Below are positions 11,323-22,906 of a stretch of 64,000 nucleotides of DNA, in pieces. Positions within the stretch are counted from its first letter, which is position 1; the number at the start of each line of letters is the position of its first letter. The DNA comes from Turritopsis dohrnii (lineage: Eukaryota > Cnidaria > Hydrozoa > Anthoathecata > Oceaniidae). The translations under genes and the position numbers were made by a program. The stretch lies in assembly GCA_027922465.2 (NCBI GenBank), contig BQMF02000038.1, forward strand, positions 248,001-312,000. Direction: 5' to 3'. A model generated the notes under the pieces. That model saw only the letters and a list, made by a program, of their open reading frames with translations. It did not search any database and had not been told where the DNA came from.

Positions 11323-13571
11323 TATATATTTCCCCATAGGGCGAAATATATGTTAAAACCGGCATTTTCCTTCTTCTCCTTCTTCTTCTCCTCCTTCTCC
11401 GTTCACTTTTATAGCCGCGGTTCGGTATTGAATTTTCGCCTAGCCGCCAAAGTAGATAAGAATAGAGGCTAGTCTACAGCACGCCATTTTTTTCAGTCAG
11501 TGCAGATAAGTGGAAGATTTTTGTTTTTTTTCTGCTAGCTCTTAAAATGATTCAATAGATGATACGTTAAATGATGGAAATGAATCGTTTTAGTTCAGTG
11601 TTGTCTTAAAAAGCTTTGTAAAAACTTTTGAATGAACGAGTAAAACCAGAAAAAATTGATGTATCAATGCAATGATGTTTTGTTTTTGTTGATAACATTG
11701 TCATGATGATTGGTAATTAGTATGCTTCGAATAGCAAACCATTGAAGCTGTGGTTTCAGTGCAAAGGTGAAAATTCATTATCAATAGCCAGGCTGAAGAT
11801 TTATTTTTATTTTACATCCTGATATAATGTAGAGCTCAACTGAACTGAAAGCACGATGTACCAGCCATAAAGCAAAGGAAACCCTTTTCATGTGGGGAGA
11901 ACGACCAGTTCAACCAGTTTCAAAAAGTACATACAAAAATAGCTAGTAAAAACATGATGTCGTATATGCAACAAGAAGTACAGAAAACCTATTACGTATA
12001 ATATTTTAAAACGTATTATATAGTCATTTAATCCAACAACGGAAACATAGTATACTGTTTTGATACTGTATATCATATATACACGTATACTGTTTTGATA
12101 TTGTATATCATATTTTATTTTGTTTTGCAAAATTTAATATATGTACTGTCAATTTTCCTGTACGAACAACGAACGTAATTCAAAACACAACACAAATGAG
12201 AGTCTGTAATTTAAATCAAGACGGAGCACGAACTTCTACTTTCAGCTATGTAGTGATTTGGTTATGGATATACTACCAAAGTTTTTTTTTTCCATTTGGG
12301 ATTTATATATGAAGGTCATTTTTACCACAAAATAAACACAAAATAAATATTTCTGTTATTCTGAATACTTGAATTTAGTTTTATAAATTGCCACTTTAAG
12401 AGTGCGTTTACATGAGAGCCTTAGTGAACTCAAACCGGTTTGAAATTTCAATCCTCCCGTTACGAGTTTCGATATGGGTAAATATTTCACTACGGTTCCT
12501 GGTCAAACCTTTAGCGATGTTTACATGATAACGGCTGTACTGAAATTTCGATACAGCTTGGAAAGGTGTGAAAGTTTTCACATTTTATTGTTTTATCATA
12601 AAATGTGTTAACAAGCATGTGCATGTTAATTAAATTTTGCTGACACATGAAATAAAAATATAGAATGTGCTAAATTTATTCCATCGTGCATAGAAAATAT
12701 TTCTACCCGTACTGAAATCCCAAACCGGTGCGAGTTCAGTATAGCTCTCGTGTAAAAACGCACTCGTATAGAGAGCTAGAAACTAGTAAATCTATTGTTT
12801 CGATTTTTACTCGACAAAACTCTCCAAGACCGTATCGAAATTTCTCATGTAAACAGAATGGCGATTTCAAACAGCTAAAAATTTCAAACTGGTTTGAGGT
12901 CACTACGGCTCTCATGTAAACGCACTCTAAGGCCATCTTTTTTTTAAAAAATAACTATTCTGTCCTAATTTGAAATGTTACACGTAATATTTGTTAGTAG
13001 AGATTTTGATTACTTTTGATAGTTATTTGCTTATATGTCTACCCCAAAGTAAACTGTGGTATCAAAATTAGGTTTAACAATTTTCTTTTCTTCTTTTGTA
13101 CAGAAAACCTGTATACAAATTTAATTGTATGACGTTGTAAGATAATTTTATTTGAGTTACAAATAGGAAACTTGTCAAGCTTCTGCAACAATAAAGATCA
13201 TACATCTTATATTAAGATGAAATTGTCTTACACATTGATGAGTTTGTTGATATGCAGTTGTTTAAGGGAAAATATTAGTCGCATTTAGGTCTTCTAATTT
13301 TTAGCTACGTGTCCATAGTAACTTCTCAGTCACTTTTTAACTCCTCAGCAAAAAATTTTAAGAGAAACCTTATCATTTGACCGTGAACAATTTCATTTCA
13401 TAATAACTTCAAAGTAAGTTTTTTTGTGGCATTAAATTCAACTATCGATGGTAGTTATACTGTAATTATTTAACGATACATTTTTCTCATGGTTATCAAT
13501 GTACACACAATAATTGGTAAAATGTTTGCAACTTTGGGGAAATATATAGTCGCATTTTTGCAAATCTTGTT
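11323..13571 (+). repeat. Repeat family R1, copy 1 (about 2.2 kb)
   Basis: This is the most complete uninterrupted copy of a repeat that recurs at 24099-24705 (+, left part), 40272-43938 (-, long) and 31942-32160 (-, right end only). The left end reads tatatatttccccataggg; the right end reads tttggggaaatatatagtcg and continues to gcaaatct, so tatatatttcccca is an imperfect terminal inverted motif. A pyrimidine tract (cttcttctcc units) follows the left end. No protein is recognisable. A 45-bp direct repeat (core caacacttaaaatgccctac) flanks this copy at about 11272 and 13712. Confidence 0.7.
12400..12927. mobile_element. Harbinger-like MITE (528 bp) nested in R1
   Basis: Terminal inverted repeats begin gagtgcgtttacatgagagc at both ends. 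TAA flanks the element directly on each side (12397-12399 and 12928-12930), matching the 3-bp TWA target duplications of PIF/Harbinger elements. A further internal inverted copy of the end motif (ctctcgtgtaaaaacgcact) lies at about 12748. No transposase is present. The other long R1 copy lacks it, so it inserted after R1 spread. Confidence 0.75.
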
Positions 13572-16365
13572 TGATAAACAGAAAATGCAAAGTAACTCCT
13601 ACGTAAAACAAATCATAATAAAACTAATGCAAACCTATAGACCAAGGAATCCAACATCCCACTATTATAATAATGCGTATAATGCATATGTGTATCACTG
13701 GAACTGAACGTGAAACAAACATTGCAACACTTAAAATGCCCTACTTCAGACCAAAATCATGTTTTTACATGCAGAAGATTTAATGCAGAAACAAATGGTA
13801 ATACAACAAAGAAGTATATATTGTATACGCAGAATAGAAGTAACTTTAGTGTAAAAAAAGCAATATATAATACAGAACACAAAAGCAAACATTGAATAAC
13901 ATTACAAAATGTGAATTGAAAACAAATCCATACCTTCCAACTGTGTTTCTTTCGTGTTGAAGTTACATTGGACAGAATTTTTGAAATTGATAATCTGTTC
14001 TTCACCAACTATCAACATCATGATTTAAACCATGAGTTTCATTTCTTTATGGTTATTGTATTTTTTATTTTGCTTATCTAAAAGAAAAAAGATTTTAAAT
14101 GCATAATGATTCAATTACCTAACCGTATTATGACAAACAAACAAACAATAAAATAGGAACTTCGAGATCATATATTAAACTTAAAAATAATAATTTAAGA
14201 CACAAACTTAATAAGAGAATTTGTATATATAGCTAAAGATTTTTTAACAAATGAAAACATTCAAAAAGTATACAAAAAAACTTAATCATACAATGACGAT
14301 ATCGAAAGAAAAACAAAACAAACTAAAAGAAACCTTGAGAAAGCATTAACCCTAAAAAACACAACCGTAATGACAGGACATTGACATCTGTGGAACCATT
14401 TTTAAACTCAGTGAAAAACTCCTCTGGCTAATTCGCAACACTTATTCTTTACTTGTCCAGCATACTAACTGTCTTCTTAGTAAATAGATCTGTATTATTT
14501 TAACTTTGGTTTAACTTCAAACAAAAGACGATTATATATACTTTACAATAATTAATTCACATCATCATCATGTTAGTAAACAACATTTTCTGCTCTTCTG
14601 CTGCAGCCATTTTTAAACACTTCTAAACTCTTTACTTTCTAAATAACTGAATAAAGTATTTACTTCCCAGCACACTTTCCTACTGCAAACATGTACTAAA
14701 TACCTCTGTAAACTTTCTTTACTTTCCAGTAAGTTTCTACTGTACATGCACAGAAATATGGGAACTCAATCTCCCAAGCATTTTGTGCTGAAAACATAAA
14801 ACAGACTTCTTGTTTGCCAACACTGTTTCTGACTTGATGTTGGTCCAGTATTGATCGAAGATTAAAGGTTTTTGTAATAAGAAATTCACCCAGTCTTGCT
14901 TCGTGCTCAACCAAATTCACCTTCGTCTGCTTCTGCCTGTAGACTAACGGATTTACTAACCGATTCCAATGCCATCGATTTTTGATTATCGGCAGCCAAT
15001 CAAAATGGAGAAAAAAAAACTTCTTGCGTTTTGATTGGCTTAAAGAAAACTGACGCTAGATCCTCCGTAATCGTGAATGTGTCTTGCGTGGTCGAATTGC
15101 CGCTATATGACCACGATTAAGAAGATTTTGACCGTTAAAAAACAAAAACAAACACACTCTAAGTTAAATGTGTTGCACACGATTGCGGATTATTATAAGT
15201 AGATTTCTCCAATTTAACTTCTAAAATGTTTAACATTTGTGCCATAAAAATCTTGGTAACTTTTTGTTAATTCAAAATTTCATCAAGCTACAAAAAAGTG
15301 TTTAACAACAGCAAAGTGTTTAAGTGTTTAACAGCACAAGAACACAATAAAATAAATAATTCAGTAAGAATCACCTAGTTTTCCCTTAAGGTATAAGCTA
15401 ACATCTTATCTTTAAATATACATAACGTTTTGGAGAAAAAGAATTCTTATAACTTGAGCAACATGAGAGATAAATAATCTATATTGCAACTTGCCTGACT
15501 TTTTCTTCTACTTAACTTTTTATCCCATCCAATTAGGAAGCATGGTTGCTAATGTCTTGATTCAGTACACTTCAATATAAGTTTATACTGTTGTTTATAT
15601 TTGCATCTGTAAAACCTAATTTGACTGAGGAACCATAATGTACTTCTTAGTTCTTCCAGATAAGTTTCGCTTCCACAATGCACTACGTTGAAATAAAGGG
15701 TGGGGAGGGAGGGCGCATAAAAACAAATCATTTACTTATTCATTCGAATGAAAAGAGCTTTTTTTGTATTGTAATATATTTACTTCGTCACACACAAGTG
15801 ATACATTTTCCGAAAATCAACGTTGTGCTTTAAACTTTCTGATTTTGAACTGAAAAATTTTAAATTAGTAACTACGGGCGTATAACTGGGGCGTGAAAAA
15901 CTGCAACATTACACACACATACACACACGGACGGACTGACAGACACTGGAAAATGAAAGATCAGCTACCTTGCGGCGCTGACCAATAACTTCTAAAAGTA
16001 TTTCAGAAGTACAGAAAAGATAATTTTTTATGCGTTATTATTGAAAGTGCCCTTTTTGTATTGCAGTTAGCATAAAGTTTTGGGTCTGCCAGTAACTATT
16101 CTGAATAAACAAACAGTCCGAAATTCGAACTGACTTTCCGAAAACGGCAAAATTTAATGAAAAATAATGAAAAACGTCGATTCCAAAATTCATCTCAATC
16201 TTTAAATCGGTTGAGTAATGACAAATATTTAGGCAGGCTTTTACATACGCACAATATTGTAAATTTATGATCACTGTTGAATTAAATTCAACAAAGCAAA
16301 TGTTGTGCTGATAAAGATAGTCTTTATCGCATTTTAGTGGCATTTTATTTTACTGTTACCTTCAG
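13572..16365. other. No gene seen
   Basis: AT-rich DNA with short open frames and no recognisable product. It includes the right arm (15097-15156) of the inverted pair with 10615-10680 and a cacacaca/ggacggactgac tract at about 15905-15950 that looks like the tail of an old retroposon. Confidence 0.45.
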
Positions 16366-16727
16366 GATGTTTTGAAAGACCACCATTCCGTCTATTGGAA
16401 TCCATCCAATATGTGCGGTGGTTTACCAATAATGTGGAAGCCTGTTTTGAGTTATCAAGGAGTAACAATGGCTTTTACTTTCCTTGGTCTGCAGGACATT
16501 CAAACTTTTCCATTGCACATGAACAAACTTATCAGTACTTTCCGACTGACGTTAAGATTTATAAAATGGGGCAGTTTGAGGCTACAATGTTTTTCATCTT
16601 CAAAGATTGTATTGCACCCGTCAAAAGATCAAAGTGTCACTTTGGCAAAGACAAGCATCAGTTTTCTGGTGAACCTAACTACCGTCAAAAAAATGTGACT
16701 TCACTCTACAGTCCTTTAATTTGTTAA
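16366..16727 (+). CDS. Candidate exon of a secreted-protein module, probably terminal
   Basis: A good acceptor (ttactgttaccttcag) precedes an open frame that starts in phase 1 and runs about 120 codons to a stop at 16725. The peptide opens with a GCFERPPFRLLES-type sequence, then ACFELSRSNNGFYFPW, AHEQTYQYFP and a short hydrophobic end of the module (EATMFFIF) followed by KDC and a Cys/Lys tail. The spacing of GCF, the second Cys, the GFYFPW block and TY..Y recalls small Cys-containing extracellular modules (WSC-like) common in cnidarian and mollusc proteins. Several expected cysteines are absent, so it may be decayed. No partner exon was identified upstream. Confidence 0.35.
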
Positions 16728-17924
16728 GAATTATATATAAAGACATGACCTGATGTCATGTCATGTCATGGAAGAGTGTTAATGCATGATATCTTGTGTA
16801 ATGTAGTAATGGTGACAGCGACTCACTTAAGAAGCGAATTGAAAAATGCAGTAAAAGTGGAAGCACAAGATTTTGGCACATTCGCTTAGCAGATCCTTTA
16901 CGAAATTATTTCAGAATAGAAAAGTGTTTGCAAGCACTGTATACAATGCATAGTGTATCTATGAATAGGAATATTGTTTAATAATATTAAAAAACTATTT
17001 TGGCTTTGTGAAAATGAAAAACTTAGTACTTTGTATTGAACTTACACTTTGTATCGATCAAGAATATAGATGAGTGTTCAAGTGACACAAAGTTTATAAA
17101 GGCTAGTGCTCTTTGCTCGATAATTTCTAAAGTCAATTCCCTGTGAATATGCGCGTGCAGATATTAGATGCCCTCTCTGTACTTCAGGATGTTATCAGCT
17201 TATTTGGTTTTCAGGTGGCCATTTAAAGACTATTAAGAAAATGTCTTTTAATACAGCTGAAATGATGTGCTTGTAACGTTAGTTTGATTTTCAATTGAAG
17301 CAAAATAATTTCTCTTATACAGTGTTCTCGAGAAATTAGAGGTCCCCATTTTCAAATGTCTTCATCTTTTCAAGTATTTGTTGATTAATATATCAATTAG
17401 ATAGATGTTTTGCAAAGCTTTCTAGAAATGTACAACATTGTTAATTAGCAAATAAATATTCTAAAAGCCATAGATGTTGTTTTCCCTGGATATGGTTATT
17501 AGTTTCAAAATGACCAACTACAAATGCTTAGCAATAGATAACAAAAAAACTACAGGGTGTTTCAAAAAAGTGGCAGGAAAAGTTATCGCAGTTTTAAAGT
17601 AAATATCCGATTTATTCTTATAAATGTTATATCAATCGTATCCTTGTTTTTTGTCTTTCTCGCGAGGCAATTTTTGTAGGAAATGGAAAAGAAGATAAAA
17701 GAAAATTAAAAACATAAATTTGGAAAAACTCATTACAATAAGATCAATTTGCAAAAACAAAAACAGTTTCATAACAATTTTTCGCACGTTTGAAAAACCT
17801 TTTTGAGCGTCGCAGATGCCACGCAACGGAACCAAAGATTTTGCGCTTTCAAAAATTAAAGATTTGGCGGTGGAGAACAATTTCTCTCTTTCTGTATTAC
17901 AGAAACTAGCCTGTTTATAAAGAA
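16728..17924. other. No gene seen; possible mariner-type end
   Basis: No supported gene. The sequence tacagggtgtttcaaaaaag at about 17553 looks like one end of a Tc1/mariner-type element, but I found no matching opposite end. Confidence 0.4.
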
Positions 17925-18520
17925 TCAAACGATGAATAAAATAAGAATCGAATTACTTTGGGCTAAAACAATTGCCCCTTTCCTCAGAAAGTACATTAAC
18001 CATGTTACAATACTACAAATGATACGGGACATTGCTGCTCCAAGCTTGGTGGCAACCTTTTCTAGTATACGTCCAAAAGTTTCTAGTCGCCTTTTCACCC
18101 ATTCTTGCAGACCATGTTTTAGAGACGGTTTTCCAGAAGGAGACGCTGGTGTAGTGCTCCCATGAAGTTGTTCAAAAATTGTGGAAATAGTCAACGAAAA
18201 AACTTGCAAGATTGAAACGATTTTAATACTTTGTTCTCTGAACAAGTTCGTACCACTATCGAGTACCTTGGAGATTGTTTCTTGAATATGCAAGAATTGA
18301 CTTGAAAACTCTTTACAATGCCACACTTCGAGCTTCAGATCACGTTCCTCTTTTTAATTGGCAAGTCGTCGCTTTATCTATTCAATTTCTTCGTTATCAG
18401 TCTCGCATAGTTTACGTTCTTCATTTGCGGTTTACGTATCAATTTCATCATCCATTCTATGGACTCTTTTTAAAGCTTCGTCAAGCCGCAAAAGCTCGCG
18501 AAATTGCTATAGTTTTCTCA
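17925..18520 (-). pseudogene. Coiled-coil plus membrane-segment ORF, decayed
   Basis: Reading on the minus strand from about 18520, a charged region with coiled-coil character (EALKRVHRMDDEID, then NEERKLCETDNEEIE) is interrupted by three stops, then runs open from 18326 to 17925. That open part holds a TPASPSGKPSLKHGLQEWV linker, an amphipathic RRLETFGRILEKVATKLGAA helix and a hydrophobic C-terminus (IICSIVTWLMYFL). This order (coiled coil, Gly/Ser/Pro linker, GLIGSIVSFLFK-like hydrophobic end) is seen in a protein type often associated with mobile elements in invertebrate genomes. I cannot name its element class. It lies just outside the left end of element 2. Confidence 0.4.
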
Positions 18521-18659
18521 TGATCGTCGGTCATATAATTGCAACATCATTTATTGGTTTCATCTCAATATCAACTACAATCCCGGACAAAATATTGTGG
18601 CAATAAGCACGATATTCATGTCACATAATATTGTGTAAGCCATCCCACCAAACGCATGA

Positions 18660-18785
18660 CATCACTATGACGTCACCACGACGTCTGAATCTGGTGAGGA
18701 AGTCGTATGACGTACACAAGGTGACTTTGTCATGACGTCATTTAAAGTCATTTAATATGACGTCACCAAGGTGACGAAAAGACGA
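18660..18785. repeat. GACGTC array of element 2
   Basis: Four exact GACGTC motifs and several variants (gacgta, gacatc, ggtgacga) lie just inside the left end, as in element 1. Confidence 0.75.
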
Positions 18786-19023
18786 TCAAACCATGACCTA
18801 ATGGTCGTACTTACGACATAAAAACTTAAACTCGGTTTACAGATACAGTCGAGTTCCGTGTATTCTATGGAACTGTCAGAACCGGATAACAAGTTCAAAA
18901 TAAAATATCTCGAAAAAAGTGCCTTAAATAGTTAGTAGCATGTTTTCTATAAAAGTAAAAATGTACCTTTTTCTGACAACAGTTGATTCACCTTTTCTGT
19001 ACAAAACAATAAGTATATGTTTA

Positions 19024-19946
19024 TACAGTGTGTCCACCAGAAATTGGGCATCTAACTTTCAATAAGCATATCTTTTGTTTTCCGTGCTTGTTTTTTTCAA
19101 TTTTTACATTAACAGAAAGAAAATGTTTTGCTCTTTCTAAATATATGACAATTTTCATAGAAAAACCAATTTTTTGGGAAATATGATCGCTTTTACCATG
19201 AAACCACAACATTAAATCAATAATGATCAATTAACGCTTGCTTGAATAGGAGTTAACGACTCAAGTAGCATGAGAAATCATAAAAAGCTAAAATATTGTA
19301 ATAAAGCTGCGTTTATACAAGGACAATTTTACGTTTTTACAAGTTAACATGAAAGTTTCATTTCTAAAACTCTTTTACAAAAGACTTAAACACTTTGAGT
19401 CGTGCTTTTTATGGTGGATTTCTACCCCGAAACTGTTGTCTAAAAGCCTGAATAACAGCTACATAATTTTTTGTCTCGTGAAACGTTCTTACAACGAAAG
19501 TTCGCTGCTGCACTGTTAACTTCATGATTGAATGAATTTCATAAAAAGTTTGTTTTCTCGCTTATATAGATGTTGGCAATGCTTGAGAATATGATATTAT
19601 TAGATCATAATAAAGTAATTAAGGTAAGTTTACACAATGAAAAGAGGTTTATGTCTTTTCAAAAAGTTTCGTGACAAAATTAGCACAACACCGCCAACAA
19701 CAGTTGTTTCAACGAAACAAAAGGTTAATTGCTCGTTTATTGATCATTACAAAATTAACAACCATGTGGAAACAAAAAATACTTAATATTCTTTAAAATA
19801 AAATTTTTCATAAATAACAACTTAAATTTTTGGAAAGCTCAAAAAATTCTCTTTCCAATGGTATAAAAATCGCATTGTATTGTTGAAAATTCGAAAAGTT
19901 ATTTGTGTTTTAAACAAGGTGCCCACTTTCTGGTGGACACACTGTA
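19024..19946. mobile_element. Mariner-like nonautonomous element (923 bp) nested in element 2
   Basis: Both ends read TACAGTGTGTCCACCAGAAA followed by a TGGGCA-type match, inverted with respect to each other, with TA at both outer edges as expected for Tc1/mariner insertion. The interior has no transposase: the short minus-strand frames 19021-19230 and 19822-20010 simply read through the two ends. Confidence 0.8.
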
Positions 19947-20192
19947 CACAAATTACAAAAATAATGTAGTGTATTTCACCAAACAAGTAAAAGTTTGTTT
20001 TCACGTGCAAAACGTTGATTTCACTTTATGTCCTTTATATTTGCTTTATTTGTTTTTTCAGCTTTGCTAAGGTCCATTGATTTGGTCCGTGCACGCGATT
20101 TTTATGATCTCTGGCGTTGCGTATCGCTTCTTTGTTTTTTGTCCTATAGGGATCACTATTAGTGCAATTGACACTTCGCTCTCGTTACATTA

Positions 20193-21599
20193 TACAGTGT
20201 GTCCCAGAGAATTTCACTCAAAGATTTTGACAGCTCATAACTTTTCATTCATAGCTTCTAAAAATATGCATTTTGTTCTCCAAAGCCTTTTACAGTGTGT
20301 ATCAAAATGTCTTATCCACCAACTTTCAAGGCGTATATCTCATTACATGTCTGATAAAATATTATGAATTTTATATCACAAGAAAGAGCTTCTCATGCAC
20401 TATCCATTGATATAAAATTTTTGCAAAATATTTGTTCTTCGAAAAGATATTGAAGAAAAACTCAATGATTTGGCTCATTAATTTCTTAAAAGTCAATTAA
20501 CTGACATGCTAATGACTTTTTAATTATCTAACTATCTTTTGTTCTGCTGATGAAACCTTTAGAAAGTTTTAAGTATAGCTTTGCGTATTAATTTCCCATA
20601 ACAATTAATCTAAAAATTGTAAATGAGAATCTTTTTACTGTGTCATGATTTTTAATTTTGTTATTGTGTTTATAAATGGCCTTCATTGTAAATTAAGTTA
20701 ATTGACTTTTAACAATTTAATGAACCAAATCGTTGAGTTTTTCTTCAATATCTGTTCGAAAAACAAATATTTTGGCAAACATTTTACATTAATGGATAGA
20801 GCATGAAAAGCTCTTTCTTGTGATATAAAATTCACAATATTTTATCAGACATGTAATGAGATATACGCCTTGAAAGTTAGTGGATAAGATATTTTGATAC
20901 ACACTGTAGTTTGGAAACAATTAAGGATTTTACCATGGAAAAATCCAATTATCTTTTTAATGGTTAATTAACACATCTTTCAATAACAGCTATCAACGAT
21001 CATTATCAAAAACAATAACAAGTCAAGTGACTGTAAAACACAAGAGTCATTAAAAACAAAACTTTAAGCTGTCTCAACATGTCCCCCGTTTCTCTTGACA
21101 CAGCCATTTGCTCTTGCTGTCATAAAGAGTAGCGAATAAAATTTTGATTTTGTCTAAGATTATTTGCTGCGTCAACAATTTTACTTCTTAACTCTGATAG
21201 ACTCTGGATCTCAGTGGAGAAAAGTTGTTGTGGCTACTGAAGATTGCTCATATGATGTCAAAACAATTTTGTAGAAGCCCCCGTCTCACAATTTTTAACT
21301 TTGTGATGAGATTATAATTTTAGTGTGTTCAATAACGCCACGACATATTCTTTATAAACAAAAGAATAATCGCACGTGAAAACTTACTTTTATTAACCAT
21401 TAAGGAGTTAATGACCGTGACAGTTTAAAGAAATCCTTTTTACTACAAAAGTGTTGGACTAAATTGTTTAAAATATAGGTTTTTCAAATCCTTGAAAGAA
21501 ATGCTACCGAATGATGTAAAAATCTCTAAAATCTGATATGTGCGTGAAAAGTTATAGCTTGTTAAAATCTCAGACCGAAATTTCCTGGGACACACTGTA
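20193..21599. mobile_element. Second mariner-like element, itself carrying a foldback
   Basis: The left end reads TACAGTGTGTCCCAGAGAATTTC and the right end, reverse complemented, TACAGTGTGTCCCAGGAAATTTC. The similarity continues inward for about 60 bases (for example gctcataacttttcattcat against gctataacttttcacgcaca). TA flanks both sides. It contains the 20291-20908 foldback and remnants without a recognisable transposase. Confidence 0.8.
20291..20908. mobile_element. Long foldback MITE (618 bp, arms about 220 bp)
   Basis: The left arm starts TACAGTGTGTATCAAAATGT and is matched, inverted, by the right arm starting TACAGTGTGTATCAAAATAT. The pairing continues through aactttcaaggcgtatatct, attacatgtctgataaaata and agtcaattaac, some 220 bases in total with scattered mismatches, leaving a loop of about 180 bases. 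TA flanks both ends. If transcribed, it would form a long hairpin RNA. Confidence 0.85.
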
Positions 21600-21626
21600 T
21601 AAGATGATGATTTTTGTTTCTAACAG

Positions 21627-21751
21627 TAGTACGTTGTATGATAGTGCGTTTGTATGCTGTGCGATTTCTGCCAGTGGTTAAAAAAACTTCTGTGAACAAA
21701 GCGATAATTGACGTTTTAAAACATGCCCCTGAATGGTTGAAGAAGAAATAA
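21627..21751 (+). pseudogene. Surviving last exon of the DUF4806-like gene in element 2
   Basis: After an acceptor (gtttctaacag) an open frame of 40 codons ends in TAA at 21749-21751. Its C-terminus, AIIDVLKHAPEWLKKK, aligns with CMVDVLKHAPERVKK at the end of the seven-exon gene of element 1. No other exon of that gene is recognisable in element 2, so it is a remnant of a deleted copy. Confidence 0.65.
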
Positions 21752-21834
21752 ACTGAAAGAAACAATTTTCTTGTATTGTATTTTTTAAGTGTATATATTT
21801 AATACGTCATAAGGACGTCATGGTGTTTGGTGGG

Positions 21835-22906
21835 TTGAGATTAAACGGTGGGGACACGAGCACCTCCACTACTACCACCGCCCTTACAGCAGACTATGAG
21901 ACCAGTTTTGTAATTCCAAAATATCAACACTTTGTACTCGTGAAGCATCTCCAGTTTGTACAATTCTATGATTGTCTAACCGTTAGAACAAAGGTCGCAT
22001 CAAATGAAAATGTTATCATAGATGCAAAATCATGAACAGGAAGCTCAACTTATACTATATCAAATATAGCGCAGTAGTTAGATAATGTGGAGGATGAACC
22101 ATTTAAGAACTTAGTCTTCAATGAGTTTTCTAATAGTATTATGCCCTATACTCGAATACTTCACCATTAGATCATTCTTTGAGATAAAGAATATCGCTTG
22201 AAATATACAACGGAAAGTACCTGGTGAAAGTTTAAAAGCTTTTGCTCTAATCTTCATAGATTTTGACAAGCAAAAACTAAGGATACAAACGAGCTCGCCT
22301 AGAAATCTTGTAGTAAGAACAAACATACAGCTATTACGCTAAGTAATTTTTTCAACAACAAATTTCGCTGAATGTGGAGAATATCGTCGAATATGGACAA
22401 TTTTGTCGGATTCGTCGAAATTAGTTTAAATTAATCATTTATGCTGAGTTCATTACAATTAACAGGTTAACCGAAAAAATAAGTTCCTAAGGAGACTCAC
22501 TGTGAGGGCATTAAAAAGCGACAATATAATTGCGTTGTTGAATTATCAGATTTGGGAGGTCATTACTCTGTCGGGGATTCATTGCTTCGAGATGCACTAG
22601 GAGCATGAAGTCTGCATATATTCATGCTTAACTAGTAGTGCTGATGAATTTCAATGTATGCAGTTTTTGACAAATAACGGCTAATTTACTGTATTAGAAG
22701 CTTTACGCTAATCGACTGTGAGTGCAGGAATAACTTCATCCTTTTGAAACATGGCTATATATAGCTGTATAAGTTGTGAACAATGGCGGTACTAAGAATG
22801 TTCTTGACTATAAGAAAGAATATTTTTAAAGAAAGAAACAATAACACAAGATTTATTTAATATTTTAAATGTCCTTTTACCAATCAGTCATTCCATAATT
22901 GTTATG
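21835..22906. other. No gene seen
   Basis: Region between element 2 and the sulfotransferase stop codon. Short open frames (21820-22035, 22111-22326) show no motif. The last 100 bases are probably the 3' untranslated region of the sulfotransferase gene, with aataaa-like AT runs on the minus strand. Confidence 0.45.

Larger units (their letters stand above)
18644..21834 (+). mobile_element. Element 2: deleted relative of element 1
   Basis: The left end reads CCCACCAAACGCATGACATC and continues to a GACGTC array (four copies by 18780). The right end, reverse complemented, reads CCCACCAAACACCATGACGTC. End structure, GACGTC content and the surviving last exon of the DUF4806-like gene (stop at 21749-21751) tie it to element 1. 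No transposase remains. Three TA-flanked elements are nested inside (19024-19946, 20193-21599 and, within the latter, 20291-20908). Flanking bases are AT and TT, so no clear target duplication is left. Confidence 0.7.

Noticed and set aside
9767..15990. Possible large element between aggccctgggccttaaggtcagcgc and a ggcgctgacc block
   Set aside because: The two ends share only about nine bases, too little to support a TIR pair.
16372..16698. 108-codon plus-strand frame starting MKDHHSVYWNP
   Set aside because: It overlaps the better supported frame entered from the 16365 acceptor and has no recognisable motif.
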